Part shown: positions 13,201-28,200 of the stretch, one piece after another
How the letters are laid out: each line of letters starts with the position of its first letter
How positions within the stretch are numbered: the first letter of the stretch is position 1
NCBI RefSeq assembly: GCF_018139145.2
Contig: NC_059500.1
Coordinates: forward strand, 47,142,072 to 47,206,071
Reading direction: 5' to 3'
Source: Gymnogyps californianus
Lineage: Eukaryota; Chordata; Aves; Accipitriformes; Cathartidae
Length of the DNA: 64,000 bases
The notes under the pieces: model-generated
What the model saw: only the letters and a program-made list of their open reading frames with translations
What the model was told of the DNA's origin: nothing
Database searches by the model: none
Position numbers and translations under genes: made by a program

Positions 13201-16200
13201 CTGGTGAGGCATCCTAAACATCATCACTGAAGAATCTTATAGGAAAGAGGTGCTGAGGTCCCACAAATTCGCTGACATACGTACACTGAGACTGTAGACA
13301 AGGGGAGGTGCCACCCACATCCCCAAAAGCATTGCTGCATTTTGAGATGATTGGGCCTGTGTCACAGCCAGTTGAAGGCAGAGATGTTTTACCTCACCAC
13401 CTAAAGCAGAAGAAAACAAAAGTTATGAAGAAATTGTTTTCACTTCAAATTTGTTCTCAACTCATAAAATAAAGGAGGATTATTGTTCTACTAGAGCACT
13501 ACATTAAAACTGCTTTTCTGTAGCTGCTGCTTAAAGCTTTTAACACATACGTGTTAGAATTGTCCTCTTCCCATTCATGCACTTTCAGCAAGAAATCTCA
13601 GGATTTGTCCAAGTTCATTTCAATTCACTCAAGAATAAAAATGTGGGAATGGTAAGAAAAGTAAGAATTGAAAAACTCCTTGCCAAATAAAGAGAAGATT
13701 TAATCTACAGAAGGATAAATGAGTCAATATTCCTTCCTGCTAAATGTAGGAGTAATTAGCATTTGTTCACATTTTTACTCTTCCATGTACCCATGTTCAT
13801 ATTATATGTCACAGAACAGAGGTTAGTCGCTGTTACTGCTGTGGGTGCTTGGTTGCAGCATTGTCCAGGTTAACACGTGGGAAGACCTTACTGTGCATAG
13901 AGGTTATGTTATGATAGTTATGGGATCCTTATTGGTTTCTCTTTAAAGTCTCTTTAACGACTGGCACAGCCTGTTTCTCAATAGAATAACTAGTCATAAA
14001 TACGTTGAAGAGGTACTTTGAGCAATGGCATGGCTTCCATATAGTTCATGATTACTAAAGCAACATAAGGACAAACAATAAGTATTATACTAGCATTTCA
14101 GCCATTAGACAGAAGAAACATTACTGTTAAATGTCAGCATAAAACTTAAATAGGTGCTTTGCAAGTTAAAATGTTCTTTCAGTAATGAAAGTGGCAATCT
14201 ATATAGCATCACTTTTATAAAGTTCTAACATTAGTGCATGAACAAAGCAAAGATTTAAGAGTTTAGTATCAGGATCTTAGAAATAAAATATCTTATATGG
14301 GAAGTTACGTTATTTGCAGAACTCGGTAAGGGTGAAATTGTAACAAGATACTTTGGTAACCAATTCAAAAATTCTCTCTCGCTAGCTTGGACTGCTAAGA
14401 CACAGATTAGGATTTGCCTATGACTGTTCACTTCAGAGCACTACTGAGTAACAAAGAGGTACTACCTCAATCACGTTATATGGTTTCTGCTCAGCAACAA
14501 CTGCAATAAACCTTGTAAGATGGGAAAGCAATCTGTTGTCTTCAGTATGGTTACAGATGAACAAATCTTTACAGTAGAATTTGTGAAACATTTAAGGTTC
14601 ATAAAAACAGTCATGAATTCTCAGAAATGAATAACAGTGACCTAGAGAATCCAAGAGAATTGAGTATATAGTCTAATTTTCATAAAAGTATTCATGATAT
14701 AGCTGTTCCAGAAAAAGTATGTTACAGTGCCACATTTCTAGGTGGACTGTTAGGTCATAATACAACTGTTCTGCATTATACTTTCTAGCACAACATGAAT
14801 ATTGCTCATTAGCACACAGCAAGACCTATTTCGGCATGTATATATAATCTAGAGAAGGGTGTGCAACTTCCACAACACTACAGAGGGACAGTCAAGAGAA
14901 ATTATGTATAAAAATGCAGACTACTACACTGTCTGAAGTCAATAAAAACATAGCCACAAAACTGATGTAATGTTTCCTCTGGAATTTCCCTGATTTACAA
15001 AAGTAAGACTCCTAAGTGAAAAACAGGAATAAAAAAATCCCCCATACAGTTAACAAGTTTCAGCTATTCATAAGGTTACACACCAATTTGCATCAGCATG
15101 GACTGCAGAGCTCAGTACAGGAAATTCTTTCATTTATTCTTACAAAAGACTTTACAATCAATTGCAAGAATACCAAGTAAAACAGAAGTTGCAGCTCAAG
15201 TATAAGCAAAAATGTTTAATATGTGGCCAAATCTTTCCATATCTAGCAAGTAGTTGTTCCTCATAGGACAGTTCAACGACTTCTAGTGCTCATACAAGAA
15301 CTCTGTATAAGTAAAATAAACACCAGAAAGAATTAAGAACAACCTTCCATATTCTGGGCTCTACAGCACATCAATTTAAACACAACAGCACTTGCCCAAC
15401 ACAGTTCTAAAAGAATCTGCAAGGCCAGTAATGACAGTTACATAAATCAGGAGAAACAAAACTCAGTGGAAGCAAACAAGGGAATACGGAACTTTGCACA
15501 GTAGTTTGTTGGTTTTTCTTTTAAGGAAATGAGTTTGAAACTCAGACACTTATATCAACCAAAACAGGCACCAACAGATATCCCAAGTAGAAAAATATTA
15601 TACAAGCTGTCCAACAAAATACTTCAGGATCAAAGCTACTCTCCAACATGAAGAAAAAATGCTCATAGAAGCACTGACAAAATCAGGATCACGATGGAAA
15701 AAGGGATATGCTTTTCTCTGTCACCCAGTGTAATTTAGTAGAAAGTGTCTTTCAGACTAGTGATAGCTAGATGAACTACAGCGCAGTTCAAACTTGTGAT
15801 AAAGCTGCCTGCAGCCTCTGACACAGGCACTGGACCAGCATTTAGCGGGTACTGAAAATAAGATATAATTAGTTGAGTTTCATGATGGGCTCTTCTTACT
15901 GTAGATAGTTCAAATGAAAAATTCAGTCCAATTTCACCAGTGTCTTAGGGAGCTTCCAATACTGCTCCAAACTTCTCAGCTCTGATCTTCTCCAGTCTTT
16001 TCTTGAGTTAAAACAAACTGTGTCCACACTGTGATCACAAATATATGCTTGCAAACATTAAAAAAAAATTGGTCTTGAAAGCATAGTAAACACTTCAATC
16101 CCTGCAGTAACTTCAAGCTCTGAAGTGGGCTCTAAAGTTTGTAAAAACTGTGTTAGTAAAGAAGTCTTGTGACAAGTACAAAAGACTTAATAGAAAACTA

Positions 16201-19200
16201 TTCATCTTACCGAAGTTTAGCCTCATCAAAGGAGAAAGAATGGATGCCCAGTTTACAGGTGGATACTGATGGCTTTCTCCAACTAATGCAATGGGTGCCA
16301 GTGCTACCTTCACCAGCTCAGTTGGCACAGATTCAGGGCCTACAACAGAAGATTCAATCAGAGTCTGAATTTTATACACACACATTTGGCTAAACAGCTC
16401 AGGAAAAAAATGTGAACATTGCACTGAAGACCAATCTGTAGTGAAGAACTGAAAAGCATTATAAAATTACTGTTACTTCTTTTTGTATCTGAGAATTAGC
16501 TATCTCTTGTTTGTAATCAACAGCTGAATTTTTAACATTCATGTTCTATCAAAAATGGCTTTTTGTTACTGATAAATAGAAACCTTCTGGTTCCTTCTCT
16601 TTGAACCAATTTATGAGTTAATTACAGATATTCCTGATCTAGTAGGGTAGTATTTTTGCATTTGTTAGTAGGAGAACCCCAAAGTTTTCTGACAATGCTC
16701 TCCTTTCCCATCCTGCAGGGGCAGGCCACAAAAATTGTCAGACAGGTGCTAACCTTTGCTACATACTGTGTTACTTAAACACAGGGAGTTAACTTGGTGA
16801 AAGTCCTCCTGGAGGCAAGGCATGGGCAATTTTTACCTCCATTGAAAGCAAAGCCTGCTTCATAGGACAGCAGTGAGCTCACTTAGCTCCACACAGGAAT
16901 AATCTCCTCTGCTTTATCTCCCTTAAGACTGTACTCCAAGACATCTCTCTTCTACTAGCACTCCTCATATAAGAGCATACTTTCTTCACGTTCCTTTGCA
17001 TTTATCACACATAGCAGTAACCCATTTGAATATCACTCTGTTACAGAGAATCTTAACCTGTGATCGCTGAAATAAGGGGCAGCATAAAGTTTGCCTGATG
17101 ATGGAGTATTTCTGAGGATACAGGCTAACATTTGAAGTGATTTGACTTTCATTCCCACAAGGAAGATACATCATCTCACAGACACAGAGGGAAGGGGAAA
17201 GGGAAAGCGTTTAAAAAGTCATAAAAATTCAGTGGAGAAAACTAAAGCCCTAACTACATAATTCTACCTTATATTTTTGAGTGTTACTCAATTTTTTGTT
17301 TAGAGATTAAGTATCCCACCTTAGTGAAGTTCAAATTAGTATTTAGGAAAGTTCTCTTAGCCAATAAAAGCGAGTTATTAGTGTCACCTTTTATAGTCAT
17401 AACAAATTTCCCAGCGGGCTACCGTAGTTTGATCCCTTCTTACCTTTCTTTCCACTGTCAATGGCAAAGTCAATGGCTGCCCTGATAAAGCTGTTTTCAG
17501 GCAAGTAGCTAAAATCTGGAGGAACTGTGAAGACAAAAAGACTGTTTATATACTAAAACATGTCAGCAGAAATTATAACCTCCAGCTCCCATGTAAATTC
17601 AAAGGCCAAACTGAGCTATGTTTGATCTAACTAAATCTGTACATGACTCAAAGCATTTAGACCACAAGATTATTGATAGATGCATTGGCCTTTCCACTTT
17701 GAAGGCAAGCTAAACATTTGTGTTGGTGAGAGGTGCCAGGTCTGAAAAAACAAATTCATTGACCAGCTGAAAAGCCAGCGATAAGAACTTCCTTAAAATG
17801 TATCACCCACAGTAAGTCAGGCTTTAAAAGGGAGAGCTTCAAAAGCTTAGTAAGTTTAATACAACAGAGACATTCCATATCTATCTAACCTCAGGCACGT
17901 GTGCCAGGATTACACAAAAGTAGAAACTTTTGTAGAAACCAAGTAGAAACCAAGAATCTTTTTTCTGTGATGAGGAAGTTTATCTACAAGTGTAGATATG
18001 TAGATACACAGATATGTATTGGTTCCCAACTTGGTTCACACTGAAATGAACAGCTTCCACTTAATTAGTTCCCTCCTATTACTAGTATTTCATCAATGGT
18101 GTAATCCTGTCTTTATTTGACGAACAGATATTGAAACACCACCAGACGGTAATGATGTATCGACAAAATATGAATTTCTGTGCTAACTGCTACACTGAAA
18201 GGGCACAGAACACTAGTTTTTGACTTCAGCTAACCAGAGAAGATCTCTTCTAGAAAAATAGTTTTGAAGAGTCAGCTTGCTCTTGTTATGGGCCAGTTTT
18301 TAAGTGTTGGCTTTTTTATACAGTGGGAAGTGCTAAAACAAAGAGTAGATTAATCAGTTCTCAGGGCATGGAGTGGATAATGTAGATGTCAAACACATGT
18401 GCCATATGCAGTGTAAAACTTCTTTACAATTTACTCTATAAAAGAATAAAGACATAAGCAATATACAAGTTTGACCAGAACAACTTAGAACCTTACTTTG
18501 ATACTGCAAATAAAAGCAGATGGGAGGGATCCTATTCAGCACACTGATTCCTGCTTGATGTTCCAACCTTTAGGTCTGGCACACAGGACCATGAGGTCTC
18601 CAGATTAAAGGCTGTCATGTCATTTAATAGGGCTGCGATGTCTAGCCTGTATAGTCTCATGCATCCCTTGCTGCCTTTTTAGCTAGGTGTCACTTGTACA
18701 TATGTTCTTTAAGCAGCAATAATAAAACATCTTACCGGATGCCCTGTTCTGGGTAGAACACAAACAGGACATATGAAGGCGTCCCAAAAGTCCTGCTGCA
18801 TTTGTCTGAAGGCCAATCTGTCCCGAAAAACTGATTATCTGTTGAGACAATAAAACACTAGTTAGAGAAATTTCCCTACGTTGCCTCATTCAAGCTGGAC
18901 ACAGACATTATGCAGTTTCTTTAAACAAATTCGGCCTGTTGTGCAAGATGTCACAGTACCCTAGTGCATTATCCAAAGCAGGAAACAGAGGCTACCTTCT
19001 TACCTGTGTAAGGGTTCTGATGACTTCATTCAGCTTACTTTGAAACTGGGAGGACTGAATGCTCTCAGATTTCAGCTGCCAGAGAAAAAGAAAAAAGAAA
19101 AATGATGTGAAATTTATAAGGGAAAAAAAGAAACAACAAAACAGGGAACAGATTACATTTGCACACATGCCTTCTTGTGGGGGAGCGGAGGAGAAAAGGA

Positions 19201-22200
19201 GAAAGCCTACATGCCTGTAAACTTTTCCCCAATGGCACTGCACATGGGCCATATGATGGGAAAATGGAACAGACCCCATTTTACACATTGTAATTCTATC
19301 CTGCTTAGTTCATACCCAACATGACTCACTATTGCATAAATGGGATGCCCTGGTATATAATCACTGCTGTAAGGATGCAGAGGATGTCATTCCATCTTGC
19401 CTTCTAGCCAAATTTCTAGAAGTGATAAAGGTACCATTTGCTTGCATGTTCTCACCTGTATCATGCCTCCTTCAGAGCCCACCAGTGCAACCAGCCCATT
19501 GACAGCAGCCAGACGCTGCATTGTTGGAGAACCCTGGAAGCGTAATTCAGGATTAGTGAGTCAATGTGGTCACACAACACTACCGTAGGACAAAACACTT
19601 GTTTCTTCCAACTTAAAAACCATGACTTCTATCCCTTGTACACCTCTCATCCCAACAACCTTTTCAGGTCAGGCTCCAGCATGCTGGATAATTAGTCATC
19701 CCTCTCTTGGTGAACGAAGGCTTTATATAGAGCTTCTCCCCACCCCCGAGTCCGAAATCATCATGCATTTCTCCCTGACAAATCACTGTCTTCTAGCACA
19801 GTCTGTATTCCACAAAATACACCAGTGCAATTCAACTCTGAAATACTGTTTCTTTATTGATACCTACCTTCAGCTGTGATCTTAATGTGTAAGTTTACAG
19901 CTTGATTTCAAACACGCAATTTTTGTCACAATGAGATAAATTAAAATCATTATAACAACTGAGGCACTATAATCGCCATTCTGTTAGTCTAATTTTGATA
20001 AGTAGCACCTAATTTCACAAGGCATCTTCATTTAATAACCTAGATTTTATCCTTGGATATTGTTTTAAATTAGTAAAGATGTCCAAATTACGATCTCATT
20101 GAGACAAGCATTTCCCATAAATAAGAAACAGGTTTTTTTTCCTTTACCAAACAGCCCAAAGGTATATTTTTGCTTCCAAATATCAATCAAACAGCATGTT
20201 CAGATAGTCCTAACTCTTCCTAGCATCACTCCTGCAGAAGCAAGGAAAATTATGTCCCTACTGTTCACTTAAAATTCCTTCCTTCCCCACCCCCGCCCCC
20301 TGTGAAAAACAGGATATGAATTCAAACTCCTTTACCTCTGCAAGCACAATTTTTATCCAGGCTGGCATTAGTCTGTTACTCAGGTCTTCGGCTTTCCCAT
20401 GACCACAAGCTGACAATCCATGTACTATTGCACCTAGAGCTAAAGCAAAACCATAGGTCTGTAAGGTGAAAAAGACACATTAAAAAACAGATCTTCCAAA
20501 GGATTCTGTATTCTTTTAAATACTTATTATTGAAACATTACTTAAATATTTATTATTTCCCAATAATCAGAAGTAACGTCTTTGTCTAAAATACTGGATG
20601 CTTTCTTATTTCAAGTATTTTCTCATGTCAAGTGACAGGATTTTCTGAGATTAAATACTGATCTTTGGCACATAGATTGCTCTGGAGCCTTTATTTTAGA
20701 GCAAACTTTCTGACAGGAGGATAAAAAGCTGTAGCAAAGATAGTTTGTTTTGACTTCCTATTTTCCAGATAAACATTCTAAACAGTTGATTAGTGTAATA
20801 GCAGGCTTTGATTCAAAATGGTTGCCTTCCCCCCCTCCTCCTTTTTTCTGGCAAGCATTTAACAAAAAAGAAGACACACTGAAATATGGAGATTATTTTT
20901 GGCATTTTTAGAGGGTAACCCTAGGACACTAGGGATGAAAGAGACACCTGGAGGAAGCTGTGACCGTGGTTATGATGCACTGTCTGGAAGCTAAGGGAAA
21001 GCAAAAATTCAGAAGAGAACAGTAGATGTATTTTCCTACCAAGAAAAAGAATCTAAAGAAACATGTTATAAAAGAGACAAAAAATGGCAGGACACAGGGA
21101 CTAAAGACATGAAGAACTCAAAAGTGCCAACTTCCCTTCTAAATGTAATCAAACATATAAAATCTGTTTTTATTTCACTGTCTGGGAATTGGTATACACC
21201 TGTAGACAATGCATCAATGGATCAAGTGGTAGTCTTGGTAATTGCACGGTATGCACAACACGCTCAATGTTAGTTAATGCTGAAAGTAGATCAATATAAT
21301 TTTCTTGAAGTTACAGTCTGGGTAAAGCAGTATTCAATATTAAACAGGTAAGAGAAAAACAGAACTGAAGCAAAGCCCAAACACTGCATTATGACCTGCT
21401 GATTATTTTCCACTAAGGTCCGTAGCTTGTTCATGGCCTCCTCAGCCTCAGCTGCTTCTATGATTCCAACACTGAAAGCAGAGACACAGGAACAGGCCAC
21501 AGAATAGGCAAGTACCTGAAAAAAACCCATAATTCTGTTAACCAGTGTCTGATCAAACTCACTGTAGCAATGTGCACATGGAGCAATGTGCCAGCATGAT
21601 AAAAAAGCCATGATGTTTTCAATTTATACTTTCAGATGTTTATGCCCTCTCTGAAAGATTCTTCATTGATGCTAACATTAAACAAATACGACTAAAGCTT
21701 GGAAGTACTTCTGGTTTTGTGTAGGTCAAAATCCTGATCCTCCACACAAATGTAGTTATTTTTCTCAACACAAGTATCTGATCAATATTTATGTGAGCAT
21801 ACACAGCATGCTGTGATCCCATCAGGGCTACAAGCAGATCCACAAGGCCAGAAGAGGAGCATGTAGTAGAACTGTCTTCCCCACACAGTGCATGACACTA
21901 GCCTCATGTCCTTGCAGAAGGATTCACAAGCGACACTGCTTTTCTGTTCTTCAGCCTTAGACGTGGAGAATATGGAAATGAAGTCTGAACTTTCAACAAG
22001 GCAACTGTGCCAACTGTTTAACCTCCTTTGTACCAAAGCTAAGCAACAGAATACATGACTATGAGGGAAGTAGAGAGCACCTACCTACTGTGCAGGATTG
22101 ACAACAATTTGACTTGGAGTAACTAATGCTCTCGCTGCAGCAGGCCAAAGTTATCTCTCAAGTACAGAATTATATGCCAGCCATTTATAGCTCTGAAAGA

Positions 22201-25200
22201 GCCTCTTGTGCATCTCATAAATATAGTAGTACTCATCCTAGGGTGCTGGCCAAATTTTACTCATGTAATTATCTGTATAACTCCTTACAGAGATTTTAAT
22301 TGAAAAAGGTAGGTTTTGTTTCTCATCCCAAACTATCTCATGATGTTAAACAGCTGCTGCCTTTCATCTCAGAAGTTGCTGTATTGAACCCAGTTTAAGT
22401 TCAGTAAAGCACTTTGAGATCTCTGGGGAGAGAGTAATGATTTCATAGCTGTAAGTCATTTTAACGCACGAACCACAAACTGCAAAAGGCTAATCCCCAA
22501 CACATATGTCCTGCCAAAAAAATTAAACTCCATAAAAGAAGACCTTTAATAAAGAGCTTTGAGCAGTACCAAGAGGGGAAAGAGAATCATACTATCAATC
22601 TCTGCTAACTCCCTTAGAAAAAACAGAGGATTATGCAACTCAGCTGTTCAGATGTTGCAGGCTTACATACAACAGGTACAGGGTTGCTTTTTTTGTGCAA
22701 AACACCTGCTTATCCCAATTCTTGTTTTCTGTTGTAAACTCCTCCGATTTCATCAGTTTTTCTTCTCAATTTCTACCTCAACAAGGTTATAGAATTAGTG
22801 CATGGACCATGTCAAAACTTACAGGACATATCTTGGCAAAATACATTGAAATGCATGCTCAAACTTAGCAGAGCTCAGTTTAAGTCTTCAAAACATAGTT
22901 ATAAAGACAACAGCAAATGGGGCCATAGCAGCATTCCCAAGTGCAAGATTCACATCAGCTAGTGACAGCAGCTTTCAAAGAAGGAAACAGGAGGCATATT
23001 GAAGAAGAAAGTACTAGCATTAAGGTTCTCTCTGAGAGTAACTTGCGGTCTGCTTTCTAGTAGATCAGATGAGCAGTAAATAACTGTATATAAGAGAGAC
23101 CCATATTCACAGTTACTCAGGATCCAACTTTCAACAATTTAATCTGAGATTAAGGAATTAAAGAAGCACTTTAAAGAATGATGTCTGTTATCTTTTCAGG
23201 CAGTTTCTTAATGTTTGTGCAGCATTACAAGTTATTCTTCTATTATTATTGTTGTTGTTTTCTTCAGCAGATATAAAACCACATACTGTGAAAGAAATAA
23301 TAGAAACCAACCATTCCAGTACTACAGATACAAAGCTTCAGTAAAAAGTCTATAGTTATTAAAGGGAGGCAACAAAGTAAAAGGAAGATTTAAAATTTGC
23401 GATAGAATAGGCCATACCTCCTGGACCCATCTGCTTTGGTCCTCACTGCTGTCCAGGTATTTGCAGAGTTTTCGCAACGAAGCAGAAACATGTACTCGTG
23501 ATTCTGTTTGGCTACTGTGACTCATAAGTGAAAGAACAAGTCCTACTCCCAAAATACATCCCGTGCTTAAAGAGAAGACAAAAGAAAAGGGATTAAGTAT
23601 GCTTTGGCTGCTCTGAACTCTCTTTTCACCCCAGCATGGGTTGCTGAGCAAAAAGACCTCTTGGCCTTGCCTGATAACTAGCCCTGTGGATAATTACTTA
23701 CCACAGTCAATTTTACAAATGGTTTTTATTTCACACATAGGTGATGCTTTTCAGGAGACACAGGGTGAAAGAGCAGCACAAGAAGAAAACGTGCGTTTAA
23801 AATAATAAATCTTACACATACAGCCTCCTTATTCCTTCTGCCCCTGAAGAACCAATAGCCCCATCAACAAGCACATCAACTAGTACGAAGGAAGTATGGA
23901 TCCAAACTTCTCCATCTGATTTATCCCAAACTCTGATATCCCAGTTAAACATACTAATTGCAGGTCTGCTGGCTATATTAGGATCTGTTGCTCTCAGACT
24001 CCTGCAAGAGGTGTTCCAGTTTGCAAAAATAATGACATTAGTGATTGAGTCAGAAAGCAGCTAAGATGGCTGTACAGATTAAGGTATTCACCTGCATTTC
24101 AGAACATGAGTGTCAGGTATACATTCTAACCCATATGTACTAAAATACACATACGCAACAGTGGACCAGCTTCAACAGGGCAGACATATCCAGCACAACT
24201 AACAGTTTGATGCTGAGGATACTTGAAATTGCAACAAGAACACCACAGCTTCAAAGTACGTAATTTAATAGGGCAGCTGGCATGAACAGCTTCACAGTCT
24301 CTGCCTCTTTTTCAGATTTGACCAGAAATTCCGTTCTGGACCAGAGAACTCTTACTAAATTCAGCACCTGTGCTCCCAAAACAAGTTTCAGTTTCCACAG
24401 GTCATCAGTCATAATACTGAAAAGTTTTATCAGAAAAATCCCAAACAGTTCTGGCTTCCATCATGAGATACTAAAAGCACAGCAGATACTCACTGCTCTG
24501 TAGGTGATCTCTCACTGGCACACATACACAATAGCTTAAAGCAGCAGCTCTTATCTGAAGATGAAGATTTTTTTTTCCCCTCATGTATCTCCCTGAACAT
24601 GCCAATGACAGACACTGCATGTAGCGAGCAGTCAAATGAACATGGCTAGGATCTTAGGCATTTTTCTAAGCTTCTGCTATCCAACTTAAAAATGGGAAGA
24701 GTTACTGCTTTTACTCAGCTAAGTAAAAAAGAAACTTCTGAGAATAACTTCAGTCATATTTATAAGCTAATGTTTTTCAGCAGCTGGGGATGAAGATGAC
24801 AAGCATGGCTAGAAGACTCGGAGTGGTATCTTGGCAGTGGTGTCTTCTTTTTCCAGCAAAGATGATGAAACCAACCTTTGGAATCAACATTTTTAAGTAA
24901 CTGGCATATCTGAATTCATGAACAGCCAACAAAATAAGGATATGGCTTATACACAAGATTTCTATATACAATTTTACACTATTGCTTGTTGACAAAAATA
25001 TACAGAAAGAAAACAAAGTTCCTAATTAGAGCTACAATTTTTTATGTTGTTGATTCTTAGCAAAGACCCAAAACATAAGTGGGGACTGAAGCAAGAGTAA
25101 AACTTCACTCCTTCTGCTCCCCTTTTTGTAACTAGCAATTGTTTTCACTTGGCCACCTTGTTTGTGATCTACATAAAATTAATATGTAAGTGCACTTCAT

Positions 25201-28200
25201 CCACACGATATCTCAGATTTCCCAGCACATTTTAAGTGTTTTACTGCCAGTGCATCAGACATACTGCACTACTGTCATGAGTCACCTTTGAATCTACTGT
25301 CATTTATCTCAATAATGTAACTTGGCAGTGTACAGGGCACTACAGTCCATCACATCACATAACGAAGCACTTCAATGAACAAATCATGAAATAAAACAAA
25401 AGGTTTGTATTTTAGGATGAAGGAAAACTGCTATTTTCCTGATAATCCTGAGGTCAGTGGAGTCTGACACGTTTCTGAAAGAACAATATAAAAGTTTGAT
25501 GACAGTTTTGACTGAAAATGCCTTAAAGTAAAATGAAACAGCTAGTGACCTTGCAAAAAACTCCATAAAAAGCAAGTCAGTTTAATGCTCCACACAGAGC
25601 AATTTAAAGGAAGGCTCGTGTGTATTTCAGGTTTCATAACAATTTGCTCTTTACCACATCTTTACTCAACATGTATCACCATTTATCATTTGCTCAATAT
25701 TTCTCCAATATTTATTCTTACAGATGCAAGCTAATTCTGCCATGCAATAACTTTATACAAAAAGCCATATTTGCAAAGGTCTTGTAGAATTCATCCTCAA
25801 TATGGGAAATGTAACAAGGCAAGCCAAAAAACTCTCCGGCTTCTTGGTATTCTCAAAAACTTTTTACATGCAAGCCTTTCAAAAGGTCAGTCAATCCAAT
25901 CTTCAACACGTTTTTCTTTGTTTGTGAGGGGCAGGGGGAGAAGGAAAACGTTCCAATACAGGGACCATATGTACTGCTATGTTTGTTACCCGTATGTTGT
26001 ACTGTTACAACTGGAACCCTGCCTTTGATTTCCCGCCCGCACCCCCCCTCCCCCCAAATTATCTACTCCCCCCCCCCCCCCCAGTACACTGAGGTTGATC
26101 TGACAAAAATCTGTTGAATATAACCTATATGAATAACTGGAAAAGTTAACAGCCATGAATGTACATGCTTGCTGAACCTATGCTCTCTGTAAGTTAGGCT
26201 TGGGAGAAAAAAATGAAGTGTTATGTAGTTTCTGTAATCAATAAGTCTGATAAAACCTAGTAGCCTAAAGAACTGTCTAAATCACCTGTCATGCACATTT
26301 TCCATACACGTGTATACTGAAAAGTGGTGTATCAGTGTATTTTAAAAATACACTTATTTCAGTTTCTGGCTAACATAAGGGCAGATTTAAGGTCCACTCA
26401 CAGATCTCTTGGTAACATCTGAGTGCGTTCCATTTAAAATCAGGAGTAACTGCAAAGCTCCTAAGTCTCTGCAATATGAAACACTGTTTCAGTTGAAAAC
26501 TGAAGCAGCATCATATTAACAGGCTTAACCATCTGAAATGTTTTTCCCCCTTTAGAAGAAGATTATGAGTTTCACTTTTGTTTTTTTTTTCCTGTGCGGC
26601 TACAACAGATAAGAGAGTACTGATTTACGAGCATTATTCTCACAGTGACCTTTTCTGAGAAGAAACTTTAGAGTATTTTATGCAACTTACACAGACATAG
26701 AGATTCTTATGGAACATAAGTGGACTTTCACCAAGCTAAAGCACTAGCTCAGGGAAAGATTCTTACCGCTTATTGAAAACAACTCTGTTTTCTTCACTCC
26801 TCTTACCTCTTCCCCCCCCCCCCCCCCCGTTTTAAAAAGAGAATTCGCCTAATTAAATGAAGAAAATTATATATAAAACCAACATTCCTATCAAGGCTGA
26901 CATGACCAGTGAAGCGCGCTTGTGTGAGCTCCAGTTTGCATAGCACACGCATTGATAAACCACTTTCTTATCTAGACACTCAGGGTAGAAAAACAAAACC
27001 AAAATTCAGCAGAAACCTCTCTTTCTCGATAACGTCCCTCAGTGCGTGAGTTGTCTCACTTAACACCCCGCAGAAGTGTGTTACTGAGCAGAGAGGCACA
27101 CTTTCCAAAACAATCAGGAGGCATGCCACATGGCCCAAGTCTGCAGCCGGGCGGCAGGGTGCGGGGGGCCCTGCGTTCCGCTAGGGGGCAGCATGAGCCC
27201 GGACAGCGCCGGCCCGGCGGCGGCCGGCACAGCTCCCCGCGCCCCGCAGGGCGACAGGCTGGTACCGGGAGCCCCCCCGGCCACACGTCAGGTCAGAGCA
27301 GCCGCAGGAGAGCATATGATTACTGACGGCATTCAGAAAAAAGGGAACTCCGTCCTCTCACATCTGGACCGCATAATATACCTACTCTCAAAAAGCTTGC
27401 AACCTATTTTAACAGAAAGAGAGAATCGCCAGTTTGGCACGGGTGAAACACTGATGAAAAGGTCAGCGTAACGCTGACGTCCCGGAGCTGGCCAGGCCTA
27501 TCATACCGGATGAAAAGGCTAGAAAGGCCCTTACTTTGGAATAGCAGTTTAAAAGTGGACAAATGCCAAACTTGGACAAGTCTGCAACATTTACAGCTTT
27601 ACACTACTTCTTTGCTCACAAGGAGTGCTCACACTAGACACTAACTTACCATTAACCTTTAAAAAATGCAGCCATTACGCCCAGCATAAAAAACTACCCA
27701 CCCTTCAATCTTCCCTTTCCTGCTTGCCATTGTTTCATATTCTTCCGGCAACCTCTCGCTGCCAGAGAAGTCTAGTTTGGCTTTTCTGTGAGGCACTTAG
27801 CTACTAGGTCGCACAAACAAGCAGCAACAGGTGTAATTGAAGTGATGCAGCTGATACATCCCCCCCCACCATGTGTCTCATCCTGTGCCACTCAAGAGGC
27901 AATCCAAATCCTGACTAAGCTATACAGGTTCACAGCCCAATGCTGCGCAACTGTGACCCCTCACAGCTTTTCAGAAGGTCCACTGGAGAAGGAGAGGGCA
28001 AAGGCAAACAGGAATTACTGCTCTGTTTCCTTTGAATAGGGAAGAGCTGGGCAGAATAATATTCAAAATAAAAAAACCCAAACCTCTATGCACTCACACT
28101 GAGGCACTCAAGACACTGCAGTTCCTTCCCTGATTTAAAAAGGAAATTACTACTGTGGAAGACACATACTACTATGTTATGTTAGTTGTTTAATGGCAAC

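Larger units (their letters stand above)
9856..13284 (-). other. FOCAD introns between exons 22 and 25
   Basis: Introns 9856-11028, 11119-11744 and 12006-13284. A 16-base two-copy duplication lies at 10402-10433. The 123-codon plus-strand frame at 12457-12828 resembles nothing I know and has no gene context. Confidence 0.55.
13401..18735 (-). other. FOCAD introns between exons 19 and 22, nothing else seen
   Basis: Introns 13401-16210 (2.8 kb), 16340-17443 and 17525-18735. AT-rich and rich in stops on all frames. A small duplicated GTAGAAACCAA lies near 17931-17953. No repeat family or RNA gene recognised. Confidence 0.55.
18839..23417 (-). other. FOCAD introns between exons 14 and 19, nothing else seen
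   Basis: Short introns around exons 16-18, then 20459-21395 and 21516-23417. No extra exon, repeat family or RNA gene seen. The exon-like sequence at 21782-22036 has no family match. Confidence 0.55.

Noticed and set aside
27130..27471. 113-codon plus-strand frame across the CpG-rich patch
   Set aside because: Composition-driven: Ala/Gly/Pro-rich with no domain, and overlapping frames are open on the other strand too.
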